A stretch of DNA of 64,000 nucleotides from Paroedura picta (taxonomy: Eukaryota; Chordata; Lepidosauria; Squamata; Gekkonidae), in assembly GCF_049243985.1 (NCBI RefSeq), contig NC_135374.1:57285934-57349933 (forward strand), in the 5' to 3' direction. Made by a program: the position numbers and the translations under genes. Positions 62,501 through 64,000 of the stretch are shown here, piece by piece. Every line of letters starts with the position of its first letter. Positions within the stretch are counted from its first letter, which is position 1. Under the pieces are notes generated by a model. The model was given only the letters and a program-made list of their open reading frames with translations. It was not told where the DNA came from and made no database searches.

Positions 62501-64000
62501 TGAATTTTAAAAGCTGTGTGTTAGTCACAAAACTTACAATGTTTGCTGAGAGACTGAAGGAGAAGGTGATGAATCCTCTTTTTTTGACTCTTCCACTGCT
62601 TCTGGCTCATCATCATAGTCAAATCGATCTAACAGCTTCTGAAACATATTACATTAAGCTAACTATTTTCTTCATAAACTGTTTAATATAATAACCAATC
62701 AAATATATTTATGAAACTGATAATGTACATCTCTGAATATTTTACAAACCTTAAACATAGAGATGTGCATTTTGCAAAGAATGCAGCAACTCTCTTAACC
62801 CTTTTCTCTATTTCTTGTTAGAGAATAGCTCTTTAACACAAGAAAATAAGACTACACAAGGAATTTTAAAAGGGCAAAATTATCTTAATATAATAAGTAC
62901 TATGCTTGTTTAGTATACTAGCTAAGCAGCAAGAGTACATGCAACCAACCTGAACATTTTCTTTCTTCCTAACACAAAGATGCTACCTGCCTTTTAAACA
63001 AGACTGAAAAAAGGAGAAAGACCTGCATCCTGCCCTCATGATTTAGCTCCATGCTAAGAGAAACTGAATTATAACTGCTATACATAAGCAAGCCTCTGCC
63101 TCACAAGCAGAGAACCACAATGACTGCTAAAATACAGAGCGAGGGCCAGTAATACAGCAATATCTAGAAAACTGTGTGCCATACTGAATGTTAATGTTAA
63201 AGCAAAATTGAATTTTGTTGCTCTTGCTTCAGTGACAAATCTGCTCCACTAAGGTTTGTTTCTAAGTACATCAAGCTCTCACGTGCATATGGAGTCTATC
63301 AAAGCCAACACAACTCACAAGTCTGGTAAAATGCACAAATTCCAAAATGGGGATCCAACTCAAAAGCCAATTTAGAAATTACTACAACATTCCATTCCAT
63401 CATAGGGAGCATACACTGAGGCTATTACTCATTGTGTACAAACCAGAATGCCTGTTTTACTCTTCTCAGTGGCTTTCACTTGCTGCTTAATTATACAGAT
63501 CTAGCAAGAAATCCCATTGCAACCAGGAATGCAATGGGCGCTAGGAGCCAGGAGACACCGGCAGGCGCAGATCTCTGTGTCTCTTTCTCTCCCTCTCACT
63601 GCGTCTCTAGATGTGCCTCACAGCAGGAGGCATAGCAGGTAATCAGGGCTGGTTGTAGGAGGGAAGCAGGGCTGGTGTGCAGTTTGGGGCAGCTCTCTCT
63701 GTGTCTCTCTCTGCCTCCCTCACAGCAGGAGCGATAGGAGGGAATGAGGGTTTGTGTTCAGTCTGGCAGGGCTCTATGTGTCTCTGTCTCTGGCGCGTCT
63801 GAGAGGAATGTGGCTAGCATCCAGCGAGGGAGGGCAGGAGCTGTAGGGGCAGGAACAATGAGGGTGCAGCCAGCAGCACTTTGGCCCTATTCTAACTCGG
63901 ACACGCAGACACGTTCCACCCCCCAGGCTGTTCCACAAATATATAAAGGAACCATGGATAAGGATGGTAAGATAGTCCTTTAGTCAAACCTGAATTCTCT
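20205..64000 (-). CDS. SCAF4: SR-related CTD-associated factor 4, 3' part of gene (13 coding exons)
   Basis: Minus-strand join: 62538-62638, 62055-62163, 60881-61048, 57814-57893, 56724-56914, 54984-55084, 51471-51584, 50751-50907, 47839-47999, 43839-44001, 43611-43706, 43329-43517, 20548-21353. The 2436 coding bases keep frame throughout and give the last 811 residues. Human SCAF4 has about 1150 residues. The N-terminal CTD-interacting domain lies beyond the right edge. SCAF4 travels with RNA polymerase II and, with SCAF8, prevents use of early intronic poly(A) sites in the nucleus. Order here: acidic linker, proline-rich linker, SR-type segment, RRM (TLWVGQL and RGCAYIVM), proline-rich region, Gly/Pro/Met-rich region, Arg/Asp/Glu-rich tail ending EKSTGSVVETPR. 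All 12 in-window donors are GT. The poly(Q)/P tract I recall in the human tail is absent. The convergent SOD1 neighbour matches human synteny. Confidence 0.96.
20548..21353 (-). CDS. SCAF4: SCAF4 last coding exon
   Basis: 806 coding bases, acceptor AATGTCTAG, stop TAG at 20548-20550. It encodes TQGVTPSPVIGLQAPSTGLL and on to the C-terminus: a Pro/Met/Gly-rich part (PPPHLQRFPMMPPRHMPPHM), then an Arg/Asp/Glu-rich part (RDRHRDLEERNRR) and an acidic, Ser/Glu-rich end. It matches the human C-terminus closely, but the long Gln/Pro tract between DGRQ and QFRND in human is missing here (GRQFRNDRQPF). Open frames on the opposite strand are shadows. Confidence 0.97.
22090..22330 (-). mobile_element. 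L2-like LINE, 3' fragment
   Basis: On the minus strand it encodes the end of the LINE polyprotein. The plus-strand wording 'tggaagagctccatcttata' and 'aggggccagaaccgaaaag' is the reverse complement of the C-terminal block also seen at 14600-14670 and 34740-34900. No tail is visible. Confidence 0.6.
22340..23620 (+). mobile_element. Non-LTR LINE (Vingi/R4-like), decayed
   Basis: The three frames on the plus strand give reverse-transcriptase pieces in order: GRSPGPDYLPAGI near 22510, LYVAFMDLKTAFDSI near 22880, GTVLAPHLFNLYLSDL near 23090 and MLLYADDTAILS near 23200. The frame changes several times, so it is dead. The end wording 'atgccaataaaggtatca' near 23605 looks like the 3' tail. I recall such sequence from squamate LINEs. 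The clade name is uncertain. Confidence 0.65.
24160..24405. mobile_element. Palindromic non-autonomous element
   Basis: Two arms face each other. The left is 'gagtccagtagcacttttat' followed by 'aaagttttattcaaggtatg'. The right is 'cataccttgaataaaattct' followed by 'cttaaaggtgctactgaact'. The centre is near 24265-24290. It has no coding potential. A single-arm relative lies at 7485-7620. The superfamily is unknown. Confidence 0.6.
24590..25080. mobile_element. CR1-type LINE fragments in fold-back arrangement
   Basis: A plus-strand piece (about 24790-24920) encodes a CR1 reverse-transcriptase stretch, SCLTNLLELFDKVNNHAHNG then DPIDVIYLDF. It is flanked by minus-strand text of the same region: 'tttggtgaggtact' before it and 'ctggatcaccattgtctaat' with 'aacaactctaaaatgctggt' after it. 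The plus and following minus pieces are imperfect inverted copies with almost no spacer. Confidence 0.55.
25853..26088. mobile_element. Mariner-like palindromic element with TA duplication
   Basis: The left end 'cagtatttgctggcgtataa' and the right end, reverse-complemented, 'ccgtatttgccggcgtataa' form terminal inverted repeats. They are flanked by TA on both sides (25851-25852 and 26089-26090), the Tc1/mariner target. Inside the right end 'gtcgtcttatacgccc' is repeated about three times. No transposase is present. Confidence 0.75.
26100..30115 (-). mobile_element. DIRS-type tyrosine-recombinase retrotransposon fossil, broken
   Basis: An old broken element read on the minus strand. Recognisable parts from its 5' side (right) to its 3' side (left) are a gag-like region (about 30100-28650), a reverse transcriptase (about 28590-27665), an RNase H (about 27175-26800) and part of a tyrosine recombinase (about 26450-26250). 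A hairpin-led repeat (27326 to about 27660) has inserted into it. Coding parts are heavily broken. The ends are approximate. A mariner-like element abuts its left side. Confidence 0.65.
27326..27660 (+). mobile_element. Hairpin-led repeat family, copy A (inside DIRS fossil)
   Basis: Starts 'aactagatttaaagcccatt', with the hairpin CCCATTGTA...TACAATGGG and then 'cgctag'. A GC-rich body with a C-run at about 27518-27533 follows. Similar starts lie at 41102, 59951 and 63498. The 3' end of this copy is unclear. The insertion into the DIRS fossil shows that the family was active later than that element. Confidence 0.5.
30395..30668 (-). mobile_element. BovB 5' region with tRNA-Asp-like head, inverted
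   Basis: Read on the minus strand it begins with a tRNA-Asp-like segment (about 30668-30612) that has 'agtggtaagtatcccc', the anticodon-arm text CCTGTCACG (anticodon GTC) and the T-arm 'ggttcgattccccgac'. The acceptor stem is not intact. A sequence I recall from the BovB 5' region follows ('atggcaaaccactcctgta', 'gatcgctgccttgctgtgg'). It points away from the BovB copy that starts at 30669. Confidence 0.6.
30669..31828 (+). mobile_element. BovB-type RTE LINE, reverse-transcriptase part to 3' end
   Basis: Encodes long BovB stretches: MEKAREFQKNIYFCFIDYAK, then AFDCVEHNKLWQVLKEIGIP; NINNLRYADDTTLMAESEEE; MANLDSILKSRDITLPTKVH and YGCESWTIRKAE. It ends 'cggacacgacttcgcaccta' with an (AAC) tail. 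The frame shifts at several points, so it is dead, but its text is close to BovB of other squamates and ruminants. The endonuclease part is missing. Confidence 0.9.
32771..33053 (+). mobile_element. Sauria-type tRNA SINE
   Basis: Near-identical in layout to 12491-12774. It starts 'gagcctcttgtggcgcagag', has the B-box 'gggagttcgatcccagc', and ends 'gatacctttacctttacctt', showing the ACCTTT-type tail repeats. It has fewer differences from the family consensus in the B-box than the first copy. No clear target duplication was found. Confidence 0.85.
33651..33985. mobile_element. hAT non-autonomous element with 8-bp target duplication
   Basis: Ends 'cagcggtccgcaagctt' and '...ggttggggaccactg' are flanked by the direct repeat 'ctctaagc' (33643-33650 and 33986-33993). 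The interior is very GC-rich, with repeated 'agcttcttgc' type hairpins. The two ends and the 8-bp duplication mark it as hAT. It has no transposase. Confidence 0.85.
34740..36290 (-). mobile_element. L2-like LINE, reverse transcriptase to C-terminal part
   Basis: Minus-strand frames give FLGKVIERATMDQSLAFLDE, then ALGLDPFQLCFRPGYGVETA (right end), VPRLDGVQLTT near 35450, and a C-terminal region near 34740-34950 related to the block at 22090-22330. The frame breaks many times and an internal piece is missing. It is the longest copy of this family in the window. Confidence 0.7.
37941..38200 (+). repeat. Direct duplication, copy 1
   Basis: This is an imperfect copy of 39191-39430. Shared words in the same order include 'gttcactgtgctg', 'tttagaaagcttttctttga' and 'attattagttcaacct' (the second copy reads 'attatttcaacct'). 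Distance is about 1.25 kb. It may be a local duplication or two copies of an unknown repeat. Non-coding. Confidence 0.6.
39191..39430 (+). repeat. Direct duplication, copy 2
   Basis: Partner of 37941-38200 with several small length differences. Both lie inside the large SCAF4 intron. No terminal inverted repeat or tail is visible that would name a transposon family. Confidence 0.6.
40326..41059. mobile_element. Candidate non-autonomous DNA transposon, interrupted by a hAT
   Basis: The left end 'gcccattatgcac' and the right end, reverse-complemented, 'gaccattaacgcac' form imperfect inverted repeats. They are flanked by the direct repeat 'catag' (40321-40325 and 41060-41064). The interior is GC-rich and lacks a supportable gene. 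A hAT element (40574-40778) sits inside it. The superfamily is not assigned. Confidence 0.5.
40574..40778. mobile_element. hAT non-autonomous element inside another element
   Basis: Ends 'cagtggtccccaaccttttt' and 'gggttggggaccacta' have 8-bp direct repeats 'ccttaagg' at 40566-40573 and 40779-40786. Removing it leaves the 20-bp perfect palindrome ggtgtcccttaagggacacc. Its right part resembles the hAT at 33651-33985 ('gtcaaggccttcacggcccg' against 'gccaaggcctttgcggcccg'). Confidence 0.85.
41102..41702 (+). mobile_element. Hairpin-led repeat family, copy B
   Basis: Starts 'aactagttgtaaagctcata' with a weak hairpin and 'gtgctagc'. The GC-rich body ends with 'ggaaccatggataaggatgg' at 41683-41702. 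The same 20 bases end copy C at 63948-63967. No coding region can be supported: the open frames here are GC-rich by-products with no known domain. Confidence 0.55.
41850..42040 (-). mobile_element. tRNA-derived SINE, minus orientation
   Basis: The plus-strand wording 'cctcacaacaaccctgtgtg', 'aacctgggtctcccagatcc' and 'aacggctataccaccctggc' is the reverse complement of the abundant reptile tRNA SINE with head 'gccagggtggtatag...'. It is one of the better-kept copies here. Confidence 0.65.
43329..43517 (-). CDS. SCAF4: SCAF4 coding exon (12th in window)
   Basis: 189 nt between CTGTAACAG and GTAAGT. It encodes TVANMNEDTTKDSSVGNPIP, then TVVSGSRGNAENADSSKGYP and PTPVTQPVPLL. It matches the human NEDTTKDLSIGNPIPTVVSG segment. 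Ends with one base of a Gly codon completed by the last exon. Low-complexity linker. Confidence 0.95.
43611..43706 (-). CDS. SCAF4: SCAF4 coding exon (11th in window)
   Basis: 96 nt between CTTCTTAG and GTAAGT. It encodes FLPPGPPPPINPPVSVPPVS, then VPPSPGVNIPN, a proline-rich stretch matching human FLPPGPPPPITPPVSIPPP. Only 93 bases separate it from the next exon downstream. Confidence 0.95.
43839..44001 (-). CDS. SCAF4: SCAF4 coding exon (10th in window)
   Basis: 163 nt between TATTTTAG and GTAATT. It encodes VPPHQPGPPMVGTLQPPTFT, then PPLGIPPPGFGPGVPPPPPP and FLRPGFNPMHLPP. Nearly identical in sense to human SCAF4. Proline-rich, likely disordered, a probable protein-binding surface. Confidence 0.96.
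44301..44689. mobile_element. SPIN-like hAT element with 8-bp target duplication
   Basis: The left end 'cagtggctctcaacctgggg' leads into 'gacccctttgggggtcgaa' and 'gaccctttcacaggggtcg'. The right end has 'gtcaccacaacatcaggaac', 'ggtattaaagggtcgtggca' and 'ggaaggttgagaaccca'. These words are those of SPIN, a hAT family known for horizontal spread among tetrapods. The direct repeat 'ggctaagg' flanks it (44293-44300 and 44690-44697). It has no transposase. It lies in a SCAF4 intron. Confidence 0.8.
45413..45995. mobile_element. Long inverted-repeat element
   Basis: Arms of about 175 bases face each other at 45413-45590 and 45822-45995. Examples are 'gagtcaaaagggtcaa' against 'ttgacccttttgac', 'atatagtgtacacata' against 'tgtgtacactatataat', and 'cacataaaaccagatgcgtt' against 'aacacaactggttttatgtg'. 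The central 230 bases are AT-rich. No transposase. Probably a MITE with long terminal inverted repeats. Superfamily unknown. Confidence 0.7.
46010..47190 (-). mobile_element. Old RTE-clade LINE
   Basis: Minus-strand frames show RTE text: MRYEDDNTLLTENSEHLLLK (the YADD motif is altered to YEDD), then AELQLNIKKTRVTATGELHN and FKVGNEEIEIVQHFLF. Upstream is a GCILSL-type stretch. It is more decayed than the BovB copies and belongs to a different RTE subfamily. The 3' end is near 46010. Confidence 0.65.
47839..47999 (-). CDS. SCAF4: SCAF4 coding exon (9th in window)
   Basis: 161 nt between TTTTGTAG and GTAAGA. It encodes WKGIPKKSENQVAQNGAAAG, then ETAHNEQTSPVAKTLSVQMP and VPIPTPITVPPPQ. Corresponds to human WKGVPKKPENEVAQNGG through ITVPPPQ. 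Linker C-terminal to the RRM. Confidence 0.95.
49215..49312 (-). mobile_element. CR1 LINE 3' tail inside L1
   Basis: The plus strand reads 'gagttggaaggggccataca', 'ctagtccaaccccctgctca' and 'acgcaggatcagcc'. This is the reverse complement of the 3' end of the CR1 copy at 59350-59420, so the two belong to one subfamily. Confidence 0.85.
49588..49880. mobile_element. hAT-like element inside L1
   Basis: The left end 'cacactttcccaaccagggt' and a right end 'aagttaagaaaggctgct' form weak inverted repeats. The flanks 'ttctaaag' and 'ctctagag' may be a worn 8-bp duplication. It is non-coding and interrupts the L1 copy. Confidence 0.45.
50751..50907 (-). CDS. SCAF4: SCAF4 coding exon (8th in window), end of RRM
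   Basis: 157 nt between CCTGAAG and GTAAGA. It encodes IAWALNKGIKPDYKQYWDVE, then LGVTYIPWSKVKPEDLESSC and EGGMLDNETLSP. The first residues finish the RRM fold. The rest is the conserved YWDVELGVTYIPW block typical of SCAF4 and SCAF8. Confidence 0.96.
51029..51180 (+). mobile_element. hAT-like element, left part
   Basis: Begins 'caggggtccccaccatggtg' and contains 'tttagaaagtgggtgaagtt' and 'gcttggcagcagtacagcac'. It is the same family as 1-265, in the opposite orientation. The right end is not recognised. Confidence 0.55.
51230..51385 (-). mobile_element. tRNA-derived SINE fragment
   Basis: The plus-strand wording 'gcctgggtctcccagatcct' with 'ctggcccattatcatccag' is the reverse complement of the reptile tRNA SINE head and core. 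It lies about 90 bases from the RRM-core exon of SCAF4, in the intron. Confidence 0.5.
51471..51584 (-). CDS. SCAF4: SCAF4 coding exon (7th in window), RRM core
   Basis: 114 nt, exactly 38 codons, phase 0 at both ends. It encodes MIPPRGCAYIVMVQRQDAYR, then ALQKLSRGNFKVNQKSIK. RGCAYIVM is the RNP1-like strand of the RRM. Acceptor ATAATAG, donor GTATTA. Confidence 0.96.
51956..51977 (+). repeat. (CA)n microsatellite
   Basis: An uninterrupted run of about 11 CA units in a SCAF4 intron. Confidence 0.9.
52285..54610 (-). mobile_element. DIRS-type retrotransposon fossil, second copy, broken
   Basis: A second tyrosine-recombinase retrotransposon relic read on the minus strand. Recognisable parts are a gag-like region (about 54600-53800), the end of an RNase H-linked region (about 53800-53470) and a tyrosine recombinase in two pieces (about 53405-53180 and 52965-52650). 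Reverse transcriptase is absent, so it is internally shortened as well as broken. Related inverted sequence lies near both ends (about 52290-52420 and 54420-54600), as DIRS elements are known to have. Some pieces keep long open stretches, so it may be younger than the copy at 26100-30115. Confidence 0.65.
54984..55084 (-). CDS. SCAF4: SCAF4 coding exon (6th in window), RRM start
   Basis: 101 nt. The acceptor CTTTTAG is chosen over the nearby TTTGCAG (55078-55079) because it restores VCSTTLWVGQ as in human and keeps frame. It encodes CSTTLWVGQLDKRTSQQDVG, then GLLEEFGPIESIN. TLWVGQL is the RNP2-like motif. The donor is GTGAGT. Confidence 0.94.
55490..55640 (+). mobile_element. LINE 3'-tail-like fragment
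   Basis: The words 'tcttgtaagctgccttgaac' and 'ggttccatagaaaggttgca' followed by 'agaaattctac' are typical of reptile LINE 3' ends. No coding part is present. The family is not assigned. Confidence 0.4.
56724..56914 (-). CDS. SCAF4: SCAF4 coding exon (5th in window), SR-type segment
   Basis: 191 nt between ATACCAG and GTAAGT. It encodes SPKRRRSRSGSRTRRSRHRR, then SRSRSRDRRRHSPRSRSQER and RAKGLPPIKPETVS. Strongly Arg/Ser- and Arg/Glu-rich, as in SR-related proteins, and probably phosphorylated in life. Confidence 0.95.
56962..57536. mobile_element. Candidate non-autonomous DNA transposon in SCAF4 intron
   Basis: The left end 'tagggaagggaaccac' and the right end, reverse-complemented, 'tagggatgggcatgaaatgg' form inverted repeats. 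The flanks 'ttagctac' and 'ctagctat' are similar. The interior repeats 'gagccattt', 'gaaatgcctccagc' and 'ctttctgctc' motifs in both orientations. It starts only 48 bases upstream of the SR-segment exon's acceptor. Confidence 0.5.
57814..57893 (-). CDS. SCAF4: SCAF4 coding exon (4th in window)
   Basis: 80 nt between ATGTTTTAG and GTAAGC. It encodes EMEVDQPPVQEVKRHESRKS, then RSRSAS, leading into the SR-type segment. Matches human EMEVEQPCIQEVKRH...RKSRSRSAS. Confidence 0.94.
58032..58094 (+). repeat. 36-bp period direct duplication at CR1 5' junction
   Basis: A 27-base string starting 'attgttctctacagctgaga' occurs at 58032-58058 and again at 58068-58094, directly before the CR1 sequence. The flank after the CR1 begins 'aaatcc', as does the text after the first copy. 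Confidence 0.85.
58095..59435 (+). mobile_element. CR1 LINE with uninterrupted reverse-transcriptase frame
   Basis: One open frame (58096-59343, 415 codons) encodes the CR1 reverse transcriptase from within its N-terminal part to the natural C-terminus. Visible are DVIYLDFSKAFDKVPHDVLM, SGVPQGSVLSPVLFNIFIND, the catalytic FADDTKLGG and the C-terminal QQWNRLPKEVVSAPSLEVFK. The endonuclease and first ORF are missing (5' truncation). The 3' end has the classic CR1 text 'ggttggactagatggcctgt' and three or more ATTCTATG units. The intact frame implies a fairly recent insertion, antisense to SCAF4. Confidence 0.92.
59820..59950 (+). mobile_element. L2-like LINE 3' tail
   Basis: 'ttgttgtaacccacttcgag' followed by 'gaggcagaatataaattata' matches the 3' ends of reptile L2-like LINEs. 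It directly abuts the hairpin-led repeat at 59951. Confidence 0.5.
59951..60450 (+). mobile_element. Hairpin-led repeat family, copy D
   Basis: Starts 'aactaggctgaaagccggtt' and 'gatgcgctagtggtgg', in the same order as copies A-C. The GC-rich body ends in the module 'aaaccgctctgcgggagc', which is shared with 13444. The right limit is uncertain. Open frames across it show no known domain. Confidence 0.45.
60881..61048 (-). CDS. SCAF4: SCAF4 coding exon (3rd in window)
   Basis: 168 nt, 56 codons, phase 0 at both ends. It encodes VPLPPNGQMPSYGLLPTPQF, then PPMAQPVIQSSPQVQPAFQP and a Gln/Ser-rich end, HIQKAHQQ. Matches the human VPLPPNGQMPGFGLLPTPPFPPMAQPVI segment. Acceptor CTACAAG, donor GTGAAG. 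Confidence 0.94.
61190..61614. mobile_element. hAT non-autonomous element with 8-bp target duplication
   Basis: Ends 'tagcgatccccaacctgtgg' and 'aaaaggttggggaccactg' have the direct repeat 'ctctagag' at 61182-61189 and 61615-61622. It contains a C-run (about 61269-61282) and AT-rich middle text. No transposase frame. It lies in a SCAF4 intron. Confidence 0.85.
62055..62163 (-). CDS. SCAF4: SCAF4 coding exon (2nd in window)
   Basis: 109 nt between TTGCTTAG and GTATGA. It encodes GFPGEGIQQPVYPQLPNIDQ, then FQQRMLGMQQDPMHHQ. Corresponds to human GFPGDGMQQPAYTQHQNMDQ. Linker between the CID and the SR-type segment. Confidence 0.93.
62340..62450 (-). mobile_element. RTE-related LINE or SINE 3' fragment
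   Basis: 'ccattcagttgtgtccgacc' then 'cttggcgatgctatagg' is the reverse complement of an RTE-type 3' end ('gtcggacaca...'). An imperfect GATGA repeat adjoins it. Confidence 0.5.
62538..62638 (-). CDS. SCAF4: SCAF4 coding exon (first in window)
   Basis: 101 nt between ATGTTTCAG and GTAAGT. It encodes KLLDRFDYDDEPEAVEESKK, then EDSSPSPSVSQQT. The KLLDRFDYDDEPEAVEESKK block is identical to what I recall of human SCAF4. The following human alanine/proline-rich stretch is much shorter here. Earlier exons lie beyond position 64000. Confidence 0.95.
62639..63495 (-). other. SCAF4: SCAF4 intron, no exon seen
   Basis: No splice-bounded conserved coding segment was found between the first in-window exon and the hairpin-led repeat. 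The upstream exons (CID and following) must lie beyond 64000. Confidence 0.6.
63498..63967 (+). mobile_element. Hairpin-led repeat family, copy C
   Basis: Starts 'agatctagcaagaaatccca', with the hairpin CCCATTGC...GCAATGGG and 'cgctagg'. The body has CT-rich and GC-rich parts. It ends 'ggaaccatggataaggatgg' at 63948-63967, identical to the end of copy B. This copy defines both ends most clearly, about 470 bases. The family is not recognised. Confidence 0.55.

Noticed and set aside
62640-64000. Further SCAF4 exon at the right edge
   Set aside because: No splice-bounded frame resembling the human linker or CID was found. The edge is occupied by intron and a repeat copy.

Overview
The window is vertebrate nuclear DNA, most likely from a squamate reptile (a lizard or a relative). 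The evidence is a pair of orthologous host genes, SOD1 and SCAF4, in the tail-to-tail order known from human chromosome 21, set in repeats typical of squamates: BovB-type RTE LINEs, Sauria-type tRNA SINEs, CR1 and L2 LINEs, many hAT relics including a SPIN-like copy, and DIRS relics. I could not fix the genus from the sequence alone.

Layout. Bases 1-8100 are intergenic and repeat-rich, with a Ty3/Gypsy fossil at about 5166-6739 and no gene that I can support. A GC-rich promoter and CpG-island stretch at about 8090-8900 leads into SOD1 on the plus strand. SOD1 has five coding exons (8313-8402, 13034-13127, 14772-14841, 16175-16292, 17274-17384), a GC-AG first intron, and all copper and zinc ligands. 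After about 2.6 kb of intergenic DNA comes SCAF4 on the minus strand. Its poly(A) signal is near 20225 and its stop codon is at 20548. Thirteen 3' coding exons run up to 62638, and the gene continues past the right edge. These exons keep one reading frame and encode the last 811 residues: a linker, an SR-type segment, the RRM, proline-rich stretches and an Arg/Asp/Glu-rich tail. The N-terminal CTD-interacting domain lies outside.

The SCAF4 introns, above all the 22 kb intron from 21354 to 43328, are packed with transposable elements. They hold LINEs (L2-like, Vingi/R4-like, CR1, BovB, another RTE, L1), SINEs, DNA-transposon relics with intact 8-bp target duplications, a mariner-like palindrome, a long inverted repeat, two broken DIRS-type fossils, and a repeat family with a hairpin at its 5' end that I do not recognise.

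The two host genes do unrelated jobs. SOD1 is the cytosolic Cu/Zn superoxide dismutase. SCAF4 binds RNA polymerase II and prevents premature polyadenylation. They share only the conserved convergent arrangement. I found no CRISPR array, operon or bacterial-type system. The points most worth a second look are the ancient GC splice donor, the altered SOD1 cysteines, the SPIN-like element, the BovB and tRNA-Asp chimera, the nested DNA transposons and the unrecognised hairpin-led repeats.
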